Shown here piece after piece: positions 9,672 through 22,249 of a stretch of DNA of 64,000 bases (the stretch's first letter is position 1; each line of letters opens with the position of its first letter). The notes under the pieces are model-generated. The model worked only from the letters and a program-made list of their open reading frames with translations. It was not told the DNA's origin and did not search any database. This DNA is from RH-AL1 sp965198715 (GTDB taxonomy: Bacteria; Pseudomonadota; Alphaproteobacteria; Rhizobiales; Beijerinckiaceae), in NCBI GenBank assembly GCA_965198715.1, contig CBDAPV010000001.1, positions 2,046,001 through 2,110,000 on the forward strand. The letters run 5' to 3'. The position numbers and the translations under genes were made by a program.

Positions 9672-9805
9672 CGCCTCGGAGATCGGCGGAATGTCCGCGC
9701 TATTTCACCATACCACAGCCGAGTCCGTCGAATCTGTGGCGTGGTCCACGGCGCTGCCGAACTCGGCCACTTCGCGCTCCGTATGACCATTTCGCGAACT
9801 CCTGA

Positions 9806-9834
9806 TTGACATGTCTGGTATGGTTGTCTTATAC
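9806..9834 (+). promoter_or_regulatory. Strong sigma-70-type promoter of the rRNA operon
   Basis: A perfect TTGACA (9806-9811), a 17-base spacer and TTATAC (9829-9834) lie about 465 bases before the 16S gene. There is no open gene between them, and the orientation matches the rRNA operon. Confidence 0.8.
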
Positions 9835-10298
9835 CGTGTTCATCGACGGCGGCGCTGCTTTGCGGCGCGGCTGTTTCGTCTCTCCCGATGATGTGGGGCT
9901 TGGGTTTTCTGGTGGTTTACCAGGGGCTGGACGAAGTGTCTTTGGGTATGGGGTTCTGTCCTAGGATGGAGTTTTGTGCTTGAGGCGGTAAGATCGAGAT
10001 GATGAGGTGCCATGGATTTGGTACTTCTTGCTGTTTGACAATTGTATCGGAAGAAAGAGAAACGTGGACGGCGGGGTCCTTGCGGGTCTTGGCGGATGCT
10101 CTTCGGGGTATTTGCTGAGGCTGAGACAAGACTTTGACGGTCACGTTAGGATCAAGACCATCGGGTTGGCTGCGCCGTGAGGCTGTGGTTGACCGGTGTG
10201 CTTGGGACTCGTCAATAGATCTCTGGCCGCCCTGGCTTGGGATCGAGATAGTCAGTGACCAGTCACGATCAAATCTCTGGACCTCTCGCGAGGTCCTT
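9835..10298 (+). other. rRNA operon leader, with a hairpin just before 16S
   Basis: No protein gene is convincing in this stretch between the promoter and 16S. Near its end GGACCTC (10279-10285), loop TCGC and GAGGTCC (10290-10296) form a perfect 7-bp hairpin ending two bases before the predicted 16S 5' end. Leader RNA upstream of 16S normally carries antitermination and processing signals. I did not identify a clear boxA by eye. Confidence 0.6.
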
Positions 10299-11791
<1,493 letters not shown>

Positions 11792-12003
11792 GTGTCTTCA
11801 GATTCCGCGCCTGGGCTTTCGGAGCTTCGTGCTCCCGGCTCTTGCCCGGACTATCGACACGCTTAGATCAGCCCCTTTTGTCGAGGGGCATCATGCGGGA
11901 CGCCGCCGCCTTCGTTTCTTTTTCTTCCTCGGACGAGCCTTAGCCGGCTGTCGTCGTCATGGCTGCTTCTCGCGAGGTGCCTGATACGATGATGGTTGGC
12001 TTG

Positions 12004-12080
12004 GGGCTTGTAGCTCAGTTGGTTAGAGCGCGCGCTTGATAAGCGTGAGGTCGGAAGTTCGAGTCTTCCCAGGCCCACCA
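12004..12080 (+). tRNA. tRNA-Ile (GAT)
   Basis: A 77-base cloverleaf with encoded CCA lies in the 16S-23S spacer. The acceptor GGGCTTG pairs with CAGGCCC, the anticodon GAT is at 12038-12040, and the T-arm reads GGAAG-TTCGAGT-CTTCC. This is its standard place in bacterial rRNA operons. Confidence 0.97.
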
Positions 12081-12106
12081 TTCAAACCTTCTGAGATACC
12101 TGGCTT

Positions 12107-12182
12107 GGGGCCATAGCTCAGTTGGTAGAGCGCGTGCTTTGCAAGCATGAGGTCGTCGGTTCGATCCCGTCTGGCTCCACCA
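12107..12182 (+). tRNA. tRNA-Ala (TGC)
   Basis: A 76-base cloverleaf with encoded CCA follows tRNA-Ile by 26 bases. The acceptor GGGGCCA pairs with TGGCTCC (one G-T pair), and the anticodon TGC is at 12140-12142. Ile-Ala is the usual spacer pair. Confidence 0.97.
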
Positions 12183-12560
12183 TCTGGTGGTGTCGGGCGT
12201 CGTGATCGCCTTGGCCTGCTGGGCCGTCCGCAGAATGACAGTTTCGCATCGGAGCTGACCTCATCGAGGTCGGGTTTGGATGCGTGATCTATCCACATCG
12301 TGAAGAGGGACCATGTCCGGCCTTGCCGTCGGGACTTGCCAGCATTCGTGCTGGTATCGGCGGCATCGGCGTTCTCAGTCTTGTGAACACCTGCTTGACC
12401 GCAGTGTTCCCGGGCATGGTCGAGCAACTGGTCTTTATGGGACGGCGCCTCTGCCGAGTGACGTCGTCCCCGTCGATAAGCTTTCGCATGCTGGCCTGCA
12501 CAGGTGGCATGCGGTGGGTCCTACCTCGAAACGGGTTGGGTCCGGGCATCGACAATGAGA
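12183..12560 (+). other. 16S-23S spacer between tRNA-Ala and 23S
   Basis: No gene is supported in this 378-base transcribed spacer. Its 3' end (12544-12569, running into 23S) is complementary to 15371-15396 after the 23S gene. Together they form a stem of about 26 pairs with only a few G-T wobbles, 19 of them (12551-12569 with 15371-15389) perfect. This is the expected RNase III processing stalk of pre-23S RNA. Confidence 0.75.
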
Positions 12561-12562
12561 GC

Positions 12563-15377
<2,815 letters not shown>

Positions 15378-15507
15378 GCTCTCATTGTCGGTGCCTCAGC
15401 ACCAATCAGAAGACCCACGAAATGCGCGACAATCCTTCGGATTGCGCGGGTTCGTGCCGCGCGACGATGCCTATGGCATCGCGCGGAGTTGCTCAACGTT
15501 CTTCGCC

Positions 15508-15625
15508 GGCCTGGTGGCTTTTGCGCAGCGACAAGACCCGATCCCATCCCGAACTCGGCCGTCAAACGCTGAAGCGCCCATGGTACTGTGTCTCAAGACA
15601 CGGGAGAGTCGGTCGCCGCCAGGCC
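15508..15625 (+). rRNA. rrf: 5S ribosomal RNA
   Basis: The 118-base gene has terminal pairing GGCCTGG (15508-15514) with CCAGGCC (15619-15625). It contains the conserved CGATCCCATCCCGAACTCGG, followed by CCATGGTACTGTGTC. It follows 23S by about 130 bases. Ends are approximate. Confidence 0.95.
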
Positions 15626-15675
15626 CGCAAAGAACGTGCCCTCACCACACCACACGAAACGTGGTCCATACTCGC

Positions 15676-15752
<77 letters not shown>

Positions 15753-15760
15753 AAATCCCA

Positions 15761-15790
15761 GCGCCGCCGTCTCGCAAGAGACGGCGGCGC
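15761..15790 (+). terminator. Perfect 13-bp hairpin closing the rRNA operon
   Basis: GCGCCGCCGTCTC (15761-15773), a GCAA tetraloop and GAGACGGCGGCGC (15778-15790) form a perfect, very GC-rich stem nine bases after tRNA-fMet. No T-run follows directly, so it may stop transcription by stability or with Rho, or protect the 3' end during processing. Its place at the operon end supports a terminator role. Confidence 0.7.
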
Positions 15791-15792
15791 CC

Positions 15793-17348
15793 GTGCGTCT
15801 AGGCCATAAAAAAAGGGCTGGGCTCATCTGCGGCGAGATGTGCACCGAGGCCATCATCGAACTGCGCAAGAGTTCCGGTCCTGGGATCACGATCGCTGGG
15901 ACCGTCATGACCTGCGTCGTAGCCACAACTGTGCTTTGTATCGCCGTCGGCGGTGTCGGAGCGCAACGGGTCGCCGCTCGCCTACGGCTGCCTGCCATCG
16001 TCCTCTTGTTCGGCTTCGGGCCCCTGATCGGCCCGGTGCTGCAGATCCTGCATCCCGCCGTCGCATTCGGGAGTGGGTTGCAACCGATGGTCGGGCTGGC
16101 CGTCGCGATCGTCGTCTTCGAAGGCGGCCTCGCGCTGGACTTCCGCGAGCTGTGCACCGCTGTTGTCCTGCCGCTCCTGCGCAACATACGGCTGCAGGCC
16201 CGCACCTCATCGTTCTTCAAGCAGGAAGCCATCGTCAACGATCCCATCGGCGCGCTGATGGCGCGATAAGAACGACGAGTGACTCTTTGATGCGGGTCAA
16301 TTCGGCGAGGCCGCGGATCTTCATGTTTGCCAGCGCGATTCCCAGGATGGTCGCCGCGGCAACTGATCTGGCCGCCCTACCTCCTCACCGCAGTGATGAT
16401 CTTCGCTGTGCGTGAAGAGGCAGCGATCGAGGTTGGCCGTGCGTGCGCCTGTCGGACGGGCAAGCCCCCGCGGCAGGGCTCGCCCGTGAGCACGGCGGGC
16501 ATCACCAAGTCTCCGCCGGGGTGACCGGCCGCCGAGAGCCTATTCCCGGCGACGCTTGCCACCGCAGCGGCGACGATGCCGCGTAGTGCGATCCACCCGG
16601 TGAGGAGCCGTTCCCGTAGGCTGAGGTCGCTGTGCAGCGTCGCCAATGCGATCGTCAATGGGCGGTCTTCACGCTCATTGCCTCCACGATGATCCTGCAC
16701 GGCTTTTCGTTGGCGCCGGCCGCGCGGCGGTTGGGCCTCACGCTAGGTGACAAGCCGACGCTGGCTATCATCAACGCGACACCCTGGACCGAGACGCTGG
16801 CGCAGACGCTGCGGATGGCCGGCACGCCGGTGCTGCTGATCGACACCTTCGCCGGCGCGCTCGACGTCGCCCGCACCAAGGGCATTCCCATCCTTCAGAC
16901 GGAACTGCTGTCCGAGCATGGCATGGAGAGCATGCGCGAGCATCGCATCGACGTTCTCTTCGCCGCGACGCAGAATGACATCTACAACAGACTCGTCTGC
17001 TCCAAACTGGCGCCGGAACTCGGATGCGGAAAAGTCTTCCAGCTAGCAGCCGGAGAAGCGCTCGACGAGCGCGCCGCGCTGGACAAGAAATGGCGGGGAC
17101 ACGTCGTCGGAATACCGCCGCTGAGCTTCAGCGACCTTGCCGGCTCGCGTCACGCGACCGCCAGCGCTTTTTTCCTGGAGAAGCTCGAAGCCGGCGAACA
17201 GGTCGGCGACGCCGAGATGGCCTTGCTCATCGTGCGCTCGAATGGCGACCTTGTCTTTGTCTCGGCGGAGATGCCGAAGGTCGATCTCGTCGAGAGCGAC
17301 CGCGTCATGTGGGTGCTAAGGCGCAAGATCGCGGCGGCGGCTAGATAG
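15793..17348 (+). pseudogene. Rearranged relic of a CPA1/NhaP-type Na+/H+ antiporter
   Basis: Pieces of one antiporter occur in the right order but not in one frame or strand. The plus strand 15841-16266 encodes the N-terminus (VAIVVFEGGLALDFREL, then FFKQEAIVNDPIGALMA) and seems to lack about 40 residues between FREL and VVLPLLR. The minus strand 16360-16262 encodes ATILGIALANMKIRGLAELT. The plus strand near 16363-16413 reads LLTAVMIFAVR. The minus strand 16660-16493 encodes LRERLLTGWIALRGIVAAAV through GGDLVMPAV. From about 16660 the plus strand continues VFTLIASTMILHGFSLAPAA with a long cytoplasmic domain to 17348. A working transporter is not possible. The C-terminal frame (16632-17348) is intact and could be annotated alone. 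Confidence 0.8.
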
Positions 17349-17400
17349 AGGCAGTCGAGAGCAGCGCTCTCGCTCGCAGCCCAGAGCCGGGTTTGAAGCG

Positions 17401-17574
17401 CTAGTTCGCGCCCTCGTCGTTGGCGGAACTCATGTTTTCGACCTCGATCGCTCCATCGTCGCCCTTGCGTTCTTCGTAGTTTTTTGCATCCTGCTTGTCG
17501 TCGGGCGTCACGCTCTTGTGCTGCGACGGCTGGGGTGCATGATCCTGGGCGTCGTCCCCGCGCTTCTTGTTCAT
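17401..17574 (-). CDS. Small hydrophilic acidic protein
   Basis: A 57-residue frame starts MNKKRGDDAQDHAPQPSQHK and is rich in Asp, Glu, Lys, Asn and Gln, with no hydrophobic core. GAGG lies nine bases before the ATG. The composition resembles small stress- or starvation-associated disordered proteins, but no family was recognised. It lies downstream of the gamma-glutamyltransferase gene on the same strand. Confidence 0.6.
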   Translation of the reverse strand: MNKKRGDDAQDHAPQPSQHKSVTPDDKQDAKNYEERKGDDGAIEVENMSSANDEGAN

Positions 17575-17705
17575 TGCAATAGTCCTCGTTGCTGCCAGCT
17601 CTTCTCGAACGGAGCAGCGCGCGTGCCGGTTCCGGTGAGGCGCACCAAGCGATCCGCGCCGGCGGAGGATTACTGGTCCGTGGCTTCGTGCGGATCGAAA
17701 CGCGC

Positions 17706-19442
17706 TCAGTACCCCACGGCCAGCGTGCCGCGCTGGCGCGTGTCGGCGGCACCGGCGAGCACGCCGTCGCCGACGGCGATGCTCTCCGCCGAGCCCCAGG
17801 CGTCGTGGACGTCGATCGTGTAGCCCTGTGCCTTCAGGAGGCGCAGCGTGTCGGGGTTGATGCCGCGCTCGATCTGCAGCGTGTCGGGCAGCAGCTGATC
17901 GTGGACGCGGACGGCGGCCGTGGCCTCGGCGATGTTCATGCCGAAATCGACGACGTCGAGGATGAGGCCGACCACGATGGTGATGATGCGCGATCCGCCG
18001 GGCGAGCCCGTCACAAGCTCGAGCTTGCCGTCCTTGAACATCATGGTCGGCGCCATGGACGACAACGGCCGCTTGCGCGGACCGGGCATGTTGGCCTTGC
18101 CGCCCGTCAGGCCGTAGGCGTTGGGTGCGCCAGGCTTGGCGGCGAAATCGTCGAGCTCGTTGTTGAGCAGCACGCCGGTGCCGTCGGCGACCATGCCGAC
18201 GCCGTAGGAGAAGTTCAGCGTATAGGTGTTGGCGACGGCGTTGCCTTCGGCATCCACCACCGAGAAGTGGGTGGTCTGGTCGCTCTCGTACGGCAGCGGG
18301 TCGAGCGCTTTGATCTCGGTCGCCGGCTTGGCCCGATCGGGTTGGATCTGCGCGCGCAGGGCGGCGGCGTAGCGTTTCGACGTCAGGCCCTTCACGGGCA
18401 CGTTCACCACCGCCGGGTCGCCTAGATACTCGGCACGGTCGGCGTAGGCGAGCTTCATCGCCTCTGCGAGATCGTGGATGGTGGCGGCGGAATTCGCTCC
18501 CTGCGCGTTGAGCGGATAGCCTTCGAGAATATTTAGGAGCTCGATCACGTGGACGCCGCCGGAGGAGGGCGGCGGCATCGAGACGATCGTATGGCCGCGA
18601 TAGGTACCGGAGACTGGGAAACGCTCTTCGGCGCCGTAGCGCTTGAGGTCGTCGAGCGCCATCGTGCCGCCCGCCGAGCGGACCGCTGCGGCGAGCTTCT
18701 CCGCTACGCGGCCCTCGTAAAAGCCTTTCGGCCCCTCGCGCCCGTAGGTTTCCAGGGTCTGCGCGAGATCGTGCTGGACCAGCTTTTCGCCGCGCACCAA
18801 CGGAGAACCGTCAGGATGAAGAAAGATGGAGCTGGAGGAGGCCCAGCGTTTCAGGCGCGGAGCGCGCGGCAGTGAATCGGCGAGATCCTCGTCGACGACG
18901 ATGCCCTCACGAGCCAACGCAACAGCCGGGGCTGCGAGCTCGGCCAAGGTGAAATGGCCGCTGCCGTAGCGTTTCAGTGCAAGGGCGAGGCCCGACGGCG
19001 TACCCGGAACGCCGATAGCGAGGCCGGTGTCGCGCGAAAGACGGGGGTCGGCGTTGCCGGCGGCGTCGAGAAACACGCAGCACGTCGTCACGGAAGGGGC
19101 GATTTCGCGATAGTCGATCGCAACGTTGCGGCCGCCTTTGGCCAAGTGGATCAGCATGAAACCGCCGCCGCCGAGATTGCCGGCGCGCGGCAGTGTCACC
19201 GCGAGCGCCAGGGCCGTTGCAACGGCGGCGTCGACGGCATTACCGCCGCGCTTGAGGACGTCGACGCCGACCCGAGCGGCCGTACCCTCCTGGGCAACGA
19301 CCATCCCGTGCGACGCAATTACGGGAAGAGCTCGTGCGCCGATGCCGATGATAGGAGGCTCGTCACCCGCAACTGCTTGTACCAACGCCATGAAACACGC
19401 GGTCGCCGCCGCGACGAATCTTACCCAAGGCTGCATTGACAT
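17706..19442 (-). CDS. ggt: Gamma-glutamyltransferase (periplasmic, self-processing)
   Basis: The 578-residue precursor has a signal peptide (cleavage near residues 22-26) and a complete GGT fold. It cleaves the gamma-glutamyl bond of glutathione and related peptides in the periplasm. GNAVDAAVATALALAVTLPR and GGGGFMLIH are in the N-terminal part. The nucleophile Thr at about residue 392 opens TTHFSVVDAEGNAVA, where the precursor is cut into large and small subunits. PLSSMAPT and GSPGGSRI of the active site are intact. Confidence 0.95.
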   Translation of the reverse strand: MSMQPWVRFVAAATACFMALVQAVAGDEPPIIGIGARALPVIASHGMVVAQEGTAARVGVDVLKRGGNAVDAAVATALALAVTLPRAGNLGGGGFMLIHLAKGGRNVAIDYREIAPSVTTCCVFLDAAGNADPRLSRDTGLAIGVPGTPSGLALALKRYGSGHFTLAELAAPAVALAREGIVVDEDLADSLPRAPRLKRWASSSSIFLHPDGSPLVRGEKLVQHDLAQTLETYGREGPKGFYEGRVAEKLAAAVRSAGGTMALDDLKRYGAEERFPVSGTYRGHTIVSMPPPSSGGVHVIELLNILEGYPLNAQGANSAATIHDLAEAMKLAYADRAEYLGDPAVVNVPVKGLTSKRYAAALRAQIQPDRAKPATEIKALDPLPYESDQTTHFSVVDAEGNAVANTYTLNFSYGVGMVADGTGVLLNNELDDFAAKPGAPNAYGLTGGKANMPGPRKRPLSSMAPTMMFKDGKLELVTGSPGGSRIITIVVGLILDVVDFGMNIAEATAAVRVHDQLLPDTLQIERGINPDTLRLLKAQGYTIDVHDAWGSAESIAVGDGVLAGAADTRQRGTLAVGY

Positions 19443-19523
19443 CCCCCGTTCGGCCGAAGCCTACGCGGGGAATTGCCATCATGCCAACGCGTCATGGTCG
19501 AACGACCAGACTGTTACGAACGC

Positions 19524-19892
19524 TCAGCGGGTCGTGAGCTGGGCCAGAACGTAGCCGACGAGCGCGGCAACGAGGAGCGCGATAAGCGGACGATCCTTCA
19601 CTTCCTTCTCGAGCGAGTGCAGGGCGCGCTCCGCCGAGCCAGAGGCATCGGAAAAGGTGTCGCCGAACGTGTCGCCGAGCTTATCCTTGGCCTGTCCGTA
19701 CATGCCCTGAGCGGTATCCGCCGCGCCACCGAGCGCGTCCTTTGCCTGGCCGTAGACGTTCTGCGCGGTCCCGGATGCTTGGCGCTCGCGACCCTTGAGC
19801 TCGGTCTCGTTGTCGCCGAGCATCTCTCCAGCCGTCGTCTGGGCCTTGCCGAGTGTCTCCTTGGCGGCGCCGCCGATTCGATCCGTGTCCAT
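19524..19892 (-). CDS. CsbD-like stress protein with C-terminal membrane anchor
   Basis: The 122-residue product starts MDTDRIGGAAKETLGKAQTT, a CsbD-like opening. Two repeats of the form YGQAKDxLGG follow (about residues 48-75). One membrane helix lies near the C-terminus (LIALLVAALVGYVLAQL). The fusion of CsbD-like helices to a membrane anchor is frequent in Alphaproteobacteria and often linked to osmotic or general stress. The ATG at 19892 was preferred over an in-frame GTG at 19898 because AGGAG lies at proper spacing. Confidence 0.75.
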   Translation of the reverse strand: MDTDRIGGAAKETLGKAQTTAGEMLGDNETELKGRERQASGTAQNVYGQAKDALGGAADTAQGMYGQAKDKLGDTFGDTFSDASGSAERALHSLEKEVKDRPLIALLVAALVGYVLAQLTTR

Positions 19893-19960
19893 ACCCACCT
19901 CTCCTGCAAGTCGAAGTCGCGCCGTTCATATGGCGCGTCGCGAAGGTCGAGCAATGGGCA

Positions 19961-21064
19961 TCAGGCCACCGTGTCGGCCTGCTTCGCGCCGCGCATGCCC
20001 GGTAACCGCCAGTCACCCGTCGTCGTGTCGGCCGAGGTCTGGTGCTCGAGCTCGGAATTCAACTGCGCGCCACACAGCGCCACGAGGGTCGAGAGCCAGA
20101 TCCAGACCATGAAGCCGACGCCGGCGCCGAGCGAGCCGTAGGTGCGATCGAAGCTGCCGAAGCTCTGCACGTACCAGGAGAACGCCAGCGAGACGCCGAT
20201 CCAGGATAGCGCGGCGAGGCCGCTACCCCAGGTCACCCAGCGCCATTTCGCGTTCTCCCGGCTCGGGCCGAAACGATAGAGGCCGGCCAGGAACAGGGCG
20301 ACGAGCGCGAGGATTGCCGGCCAGCGCGCGATTGAGATCAGGGTGCGGCTGGAGACGGGCAGGTGCAGCGCCTCGAGGATCTGCGGCAGCGCCACGACGC
20401 CGATCATCGCGGCCATGACGAAGAGGATGGCGCCAAAGGTGAAGGCCATCGCGACGATCACGAAATAGGGATAGCTGCGCTTCTCCGGCTCGCGATAGAT
20501 CACGTTGAGCGCGTCGAACAGCGCCTTGGAGCCCTGGTTGGCGCTCCATAGCGTCGTGGCGAGACCGATGGCGACGCCGATCGAGAGGCCGCGCGGTCCG
20601 TTCCTGATGAGCTGGTCGAGCTCGCCGTGCAGGAGGCCGAGCGCTGCGGCGGGCAGGATGCCCGGCAGCGCATCGATGAGGCGCTGGATGGCGGCGGGAT
20701 CGGCGACGAGTCCATATATCGAGACGGTTGCCGCTAGCGCCGGGAAGATCGCGAGCAGGGTGTAGAAGGCGACGGCGGCGCTCTCCTGCATCAGCCTGTT
20801 CCTGACGACCAGCACGACCACGCGCCTGACCACCTCGATCCAGCCGCGCGCGGGGATGTCCTGCGGGGCTTGCGCGTCGCGGCCATGGTCGCTTCCGGCG
20901 ATCCTGTCGGCGGCGTTGCGAACAGAACCGATCGGGACGACCTCGCGCAAGTGATCCGGCCCGGCGAAGAGCAGCGCGGCGAGGACGAAGCCGCCCAGCC
21001 CGCAAGCCGCCGCCGCTCCCGCCAGCGCGATGATCCGTATCGACCGAGGAGGCTTCCGTCGCAT
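19961..21064 (-). CDS. YihY/BrkB-family inner-membrane protein
   Basis: The 367-residue protein has about seven hydrophobic segments, with the YihY core from about residue 85. Typical family features are ESAAVAFYTLLAIFPALAAT, GLATTLWSANQGSKALFDAL, and RTYGSLGAGVGFMVWIWLST. Members were once called ribonuclease BN, but their biochemical role is unproven. An extra N-terminal membrane segment (about 9-33) precedes the core. The C-terminus is hydrophilic. It lies 36 bases from the next minus-strand gene. Confidence 0.88.
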   Translation of the reverse strand: MRRKPPRSIRIIALAGAAAACGLGGFVLAALLFAGPDHLREVVPIGSVRNAADRIAGSDHGRDAQAPQDIPARGWIEVVRRVVVLVVRNRLMQESAAVAFYTLLAIFPALAATVSIYGLVADPAAIQRLIDALPGILPAAALGLLHGELDQLIRNGPRGLSIGVAIGLATTLWSANQGSKALFDALNVIYREPEKRSYPYFVIVAMAFTFGAILFVMAAMIGVVALPQILEALHLPVSSRTLISIARWPAILALVALFLAGLYRFGPSRENAKWRWVTWGSGLAALSWIGVSLAFSWYVQSFGSFDRTYGSLGAGVGFMVWIWLSTLVALCGAQLNSELEHQTSADTTTGDWRLPGMRGAKQADTVA

Positions 21065-21100
21065 GGGCGGTGCTTAGCATCGTGCGCGACGGGTCGGAAG

Positions 21101-22219
21101 CTAGGCCAACAGGCCGCGCGGCGTGGGTGCGAGAGGATTGGCGGCGAGGTCGGCCTCGTCGACACCTGGCTCTCCGGCGGCGGCGCGCCACAGGCCTTCG
21201 ACGAGCCGCGGGTCGAGATCCTTCAGGATGAACACTAGGCGCGTGCCATGGTCGGCATCCGGCCAGGCGTCGAGGCGGGCCGGCGGATGCATGACATGCT
21301 GGACGCCGTGAAGGATCACGGGGCGGGAGGGATCGTCGGTGGTGGCGACGAGACCCTTCATCCGCAGCACGCCCGCACCGTGCGCCGAGGTGAGCAGTTC
21401 GGTGAACAGCCCGACCGCGTAGGGCGACACCGGCCGCGGCCAGCGTAAGGCGAAGGCGCGGATGCTGGCATCGTGGCGGTTCACGTCGTGATGGTGGTGG
21501 TCGTGCCGGTCGTTACGCCCCTGCGCCGCCTCCACCGCCTCGGCGGCGAGCCAGTCGGCGGCATCGGCGCCGAGCGCCGCGGGATCGTAAGAGCCGCCCA
21601 GCAGGCGCGCTGTACCGGCCTCGCCGCGCGCCGCGTCGAGGATCGGCGCGGCTGGGTTGAGCGCGTGCAGCCGCGCCTTCAGCGCCGCCAGCGCGTCGGC
21701 GTCGGTGACGAGATCGGTCTTGGTCAGCACGAGGCGGTCGGCCATGGCTGCCTGCTTCACCGCCTCGGGATGGGCGTCGAGCGTGGCGTCGCCCACCAGG
21801 GCGTCGACTAGTGTCACCACCGAGCGCAGCCGGAAGCGCAGGCGCAGGTAGGGATGGCTCATCACAGTGTGCAGCACCGGCGCGGGATCGGCCAGCCCGG
21901 TGGTCTCGATTACCACGCGGCGGAACGGCGTGCCGCGGCCGTTGTCGCGGGCGCGCAGCGCATCCTCCAGGCTCGCCACGAGGTCGCCGCGCACCGTGCA
22001 GCACAGGCAGCCCGAGGCGAGCAGCAGCATGTCGCCATCGACCCGCTCGACGAGGAGGTGATCGAGCCCGACGGAACCGAACTCGTTGATCAGCACCAGC
22101 GTGTCGGCGAGGGCCGGGTTGCGCAGCAGGGCGTTAAGCAAGGTTGTCTTGCCGGCACCGAGGAAGCCGGTGAGCACGTGCAGGTCGAACGGCGGCGGCG
22201 GTCGACGTGCCTCAACCAT
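21101..22219 (-). CDS. CobW/COG0523-family GTPase, putative metallochaperone
   Basis: The 372-residue protein has Walker A GFLGAGKT (residues 18-25), the metal-binding GCLCC motif (70-74), and a TKTD-type guanine-specificity motif near residue 165. A His-rich loop (DRHDHHHHD) separates the GTPase domain from the C-terminal CobW domain. G3E GTPases of this group deliver zinc or cobalt to target proteins. Two cobaltochelatase genes lie about 3 kb away, so a cobalt role is possible, but zinc chaperones have the same motifs. Confidence 0.92.
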   Translation of the reverse strand: MVEARRPPPPFDLHVLTGFLGAGKTTLLNALLRNPALADTLVLINEFGSVGLDHLLVERVDGDMLLLASGCLCCTVRGDLVASLEDALRARDNGRGTPFRRVVIETTGLADPAPVLHTVMSHPYLRLRFRLRSVVTLVDALVGDATLDAHPEAVKQAAMADRLVLTKTDLVTDADALAALKARLHALNPAAPILDAARGEAGTARLLGGSYDPAALGADAADWLAAEAVEAAQGRNDRHDHHHHDVNRHDASIRAFALRWPRPVSPYAVGLFTELLTSAHGAGVLRMKGLVATTDDPSRPVILHGVQHVMHPPARLDAWPDADHGTRLVFILKDLDPRLVEGLWRAAAGEPGVDEADLAANPLAPTPRGLLA

Positions 22220-22249
22220 GATCGCGCAGGCGATAGCGAAGAGGGAAGG

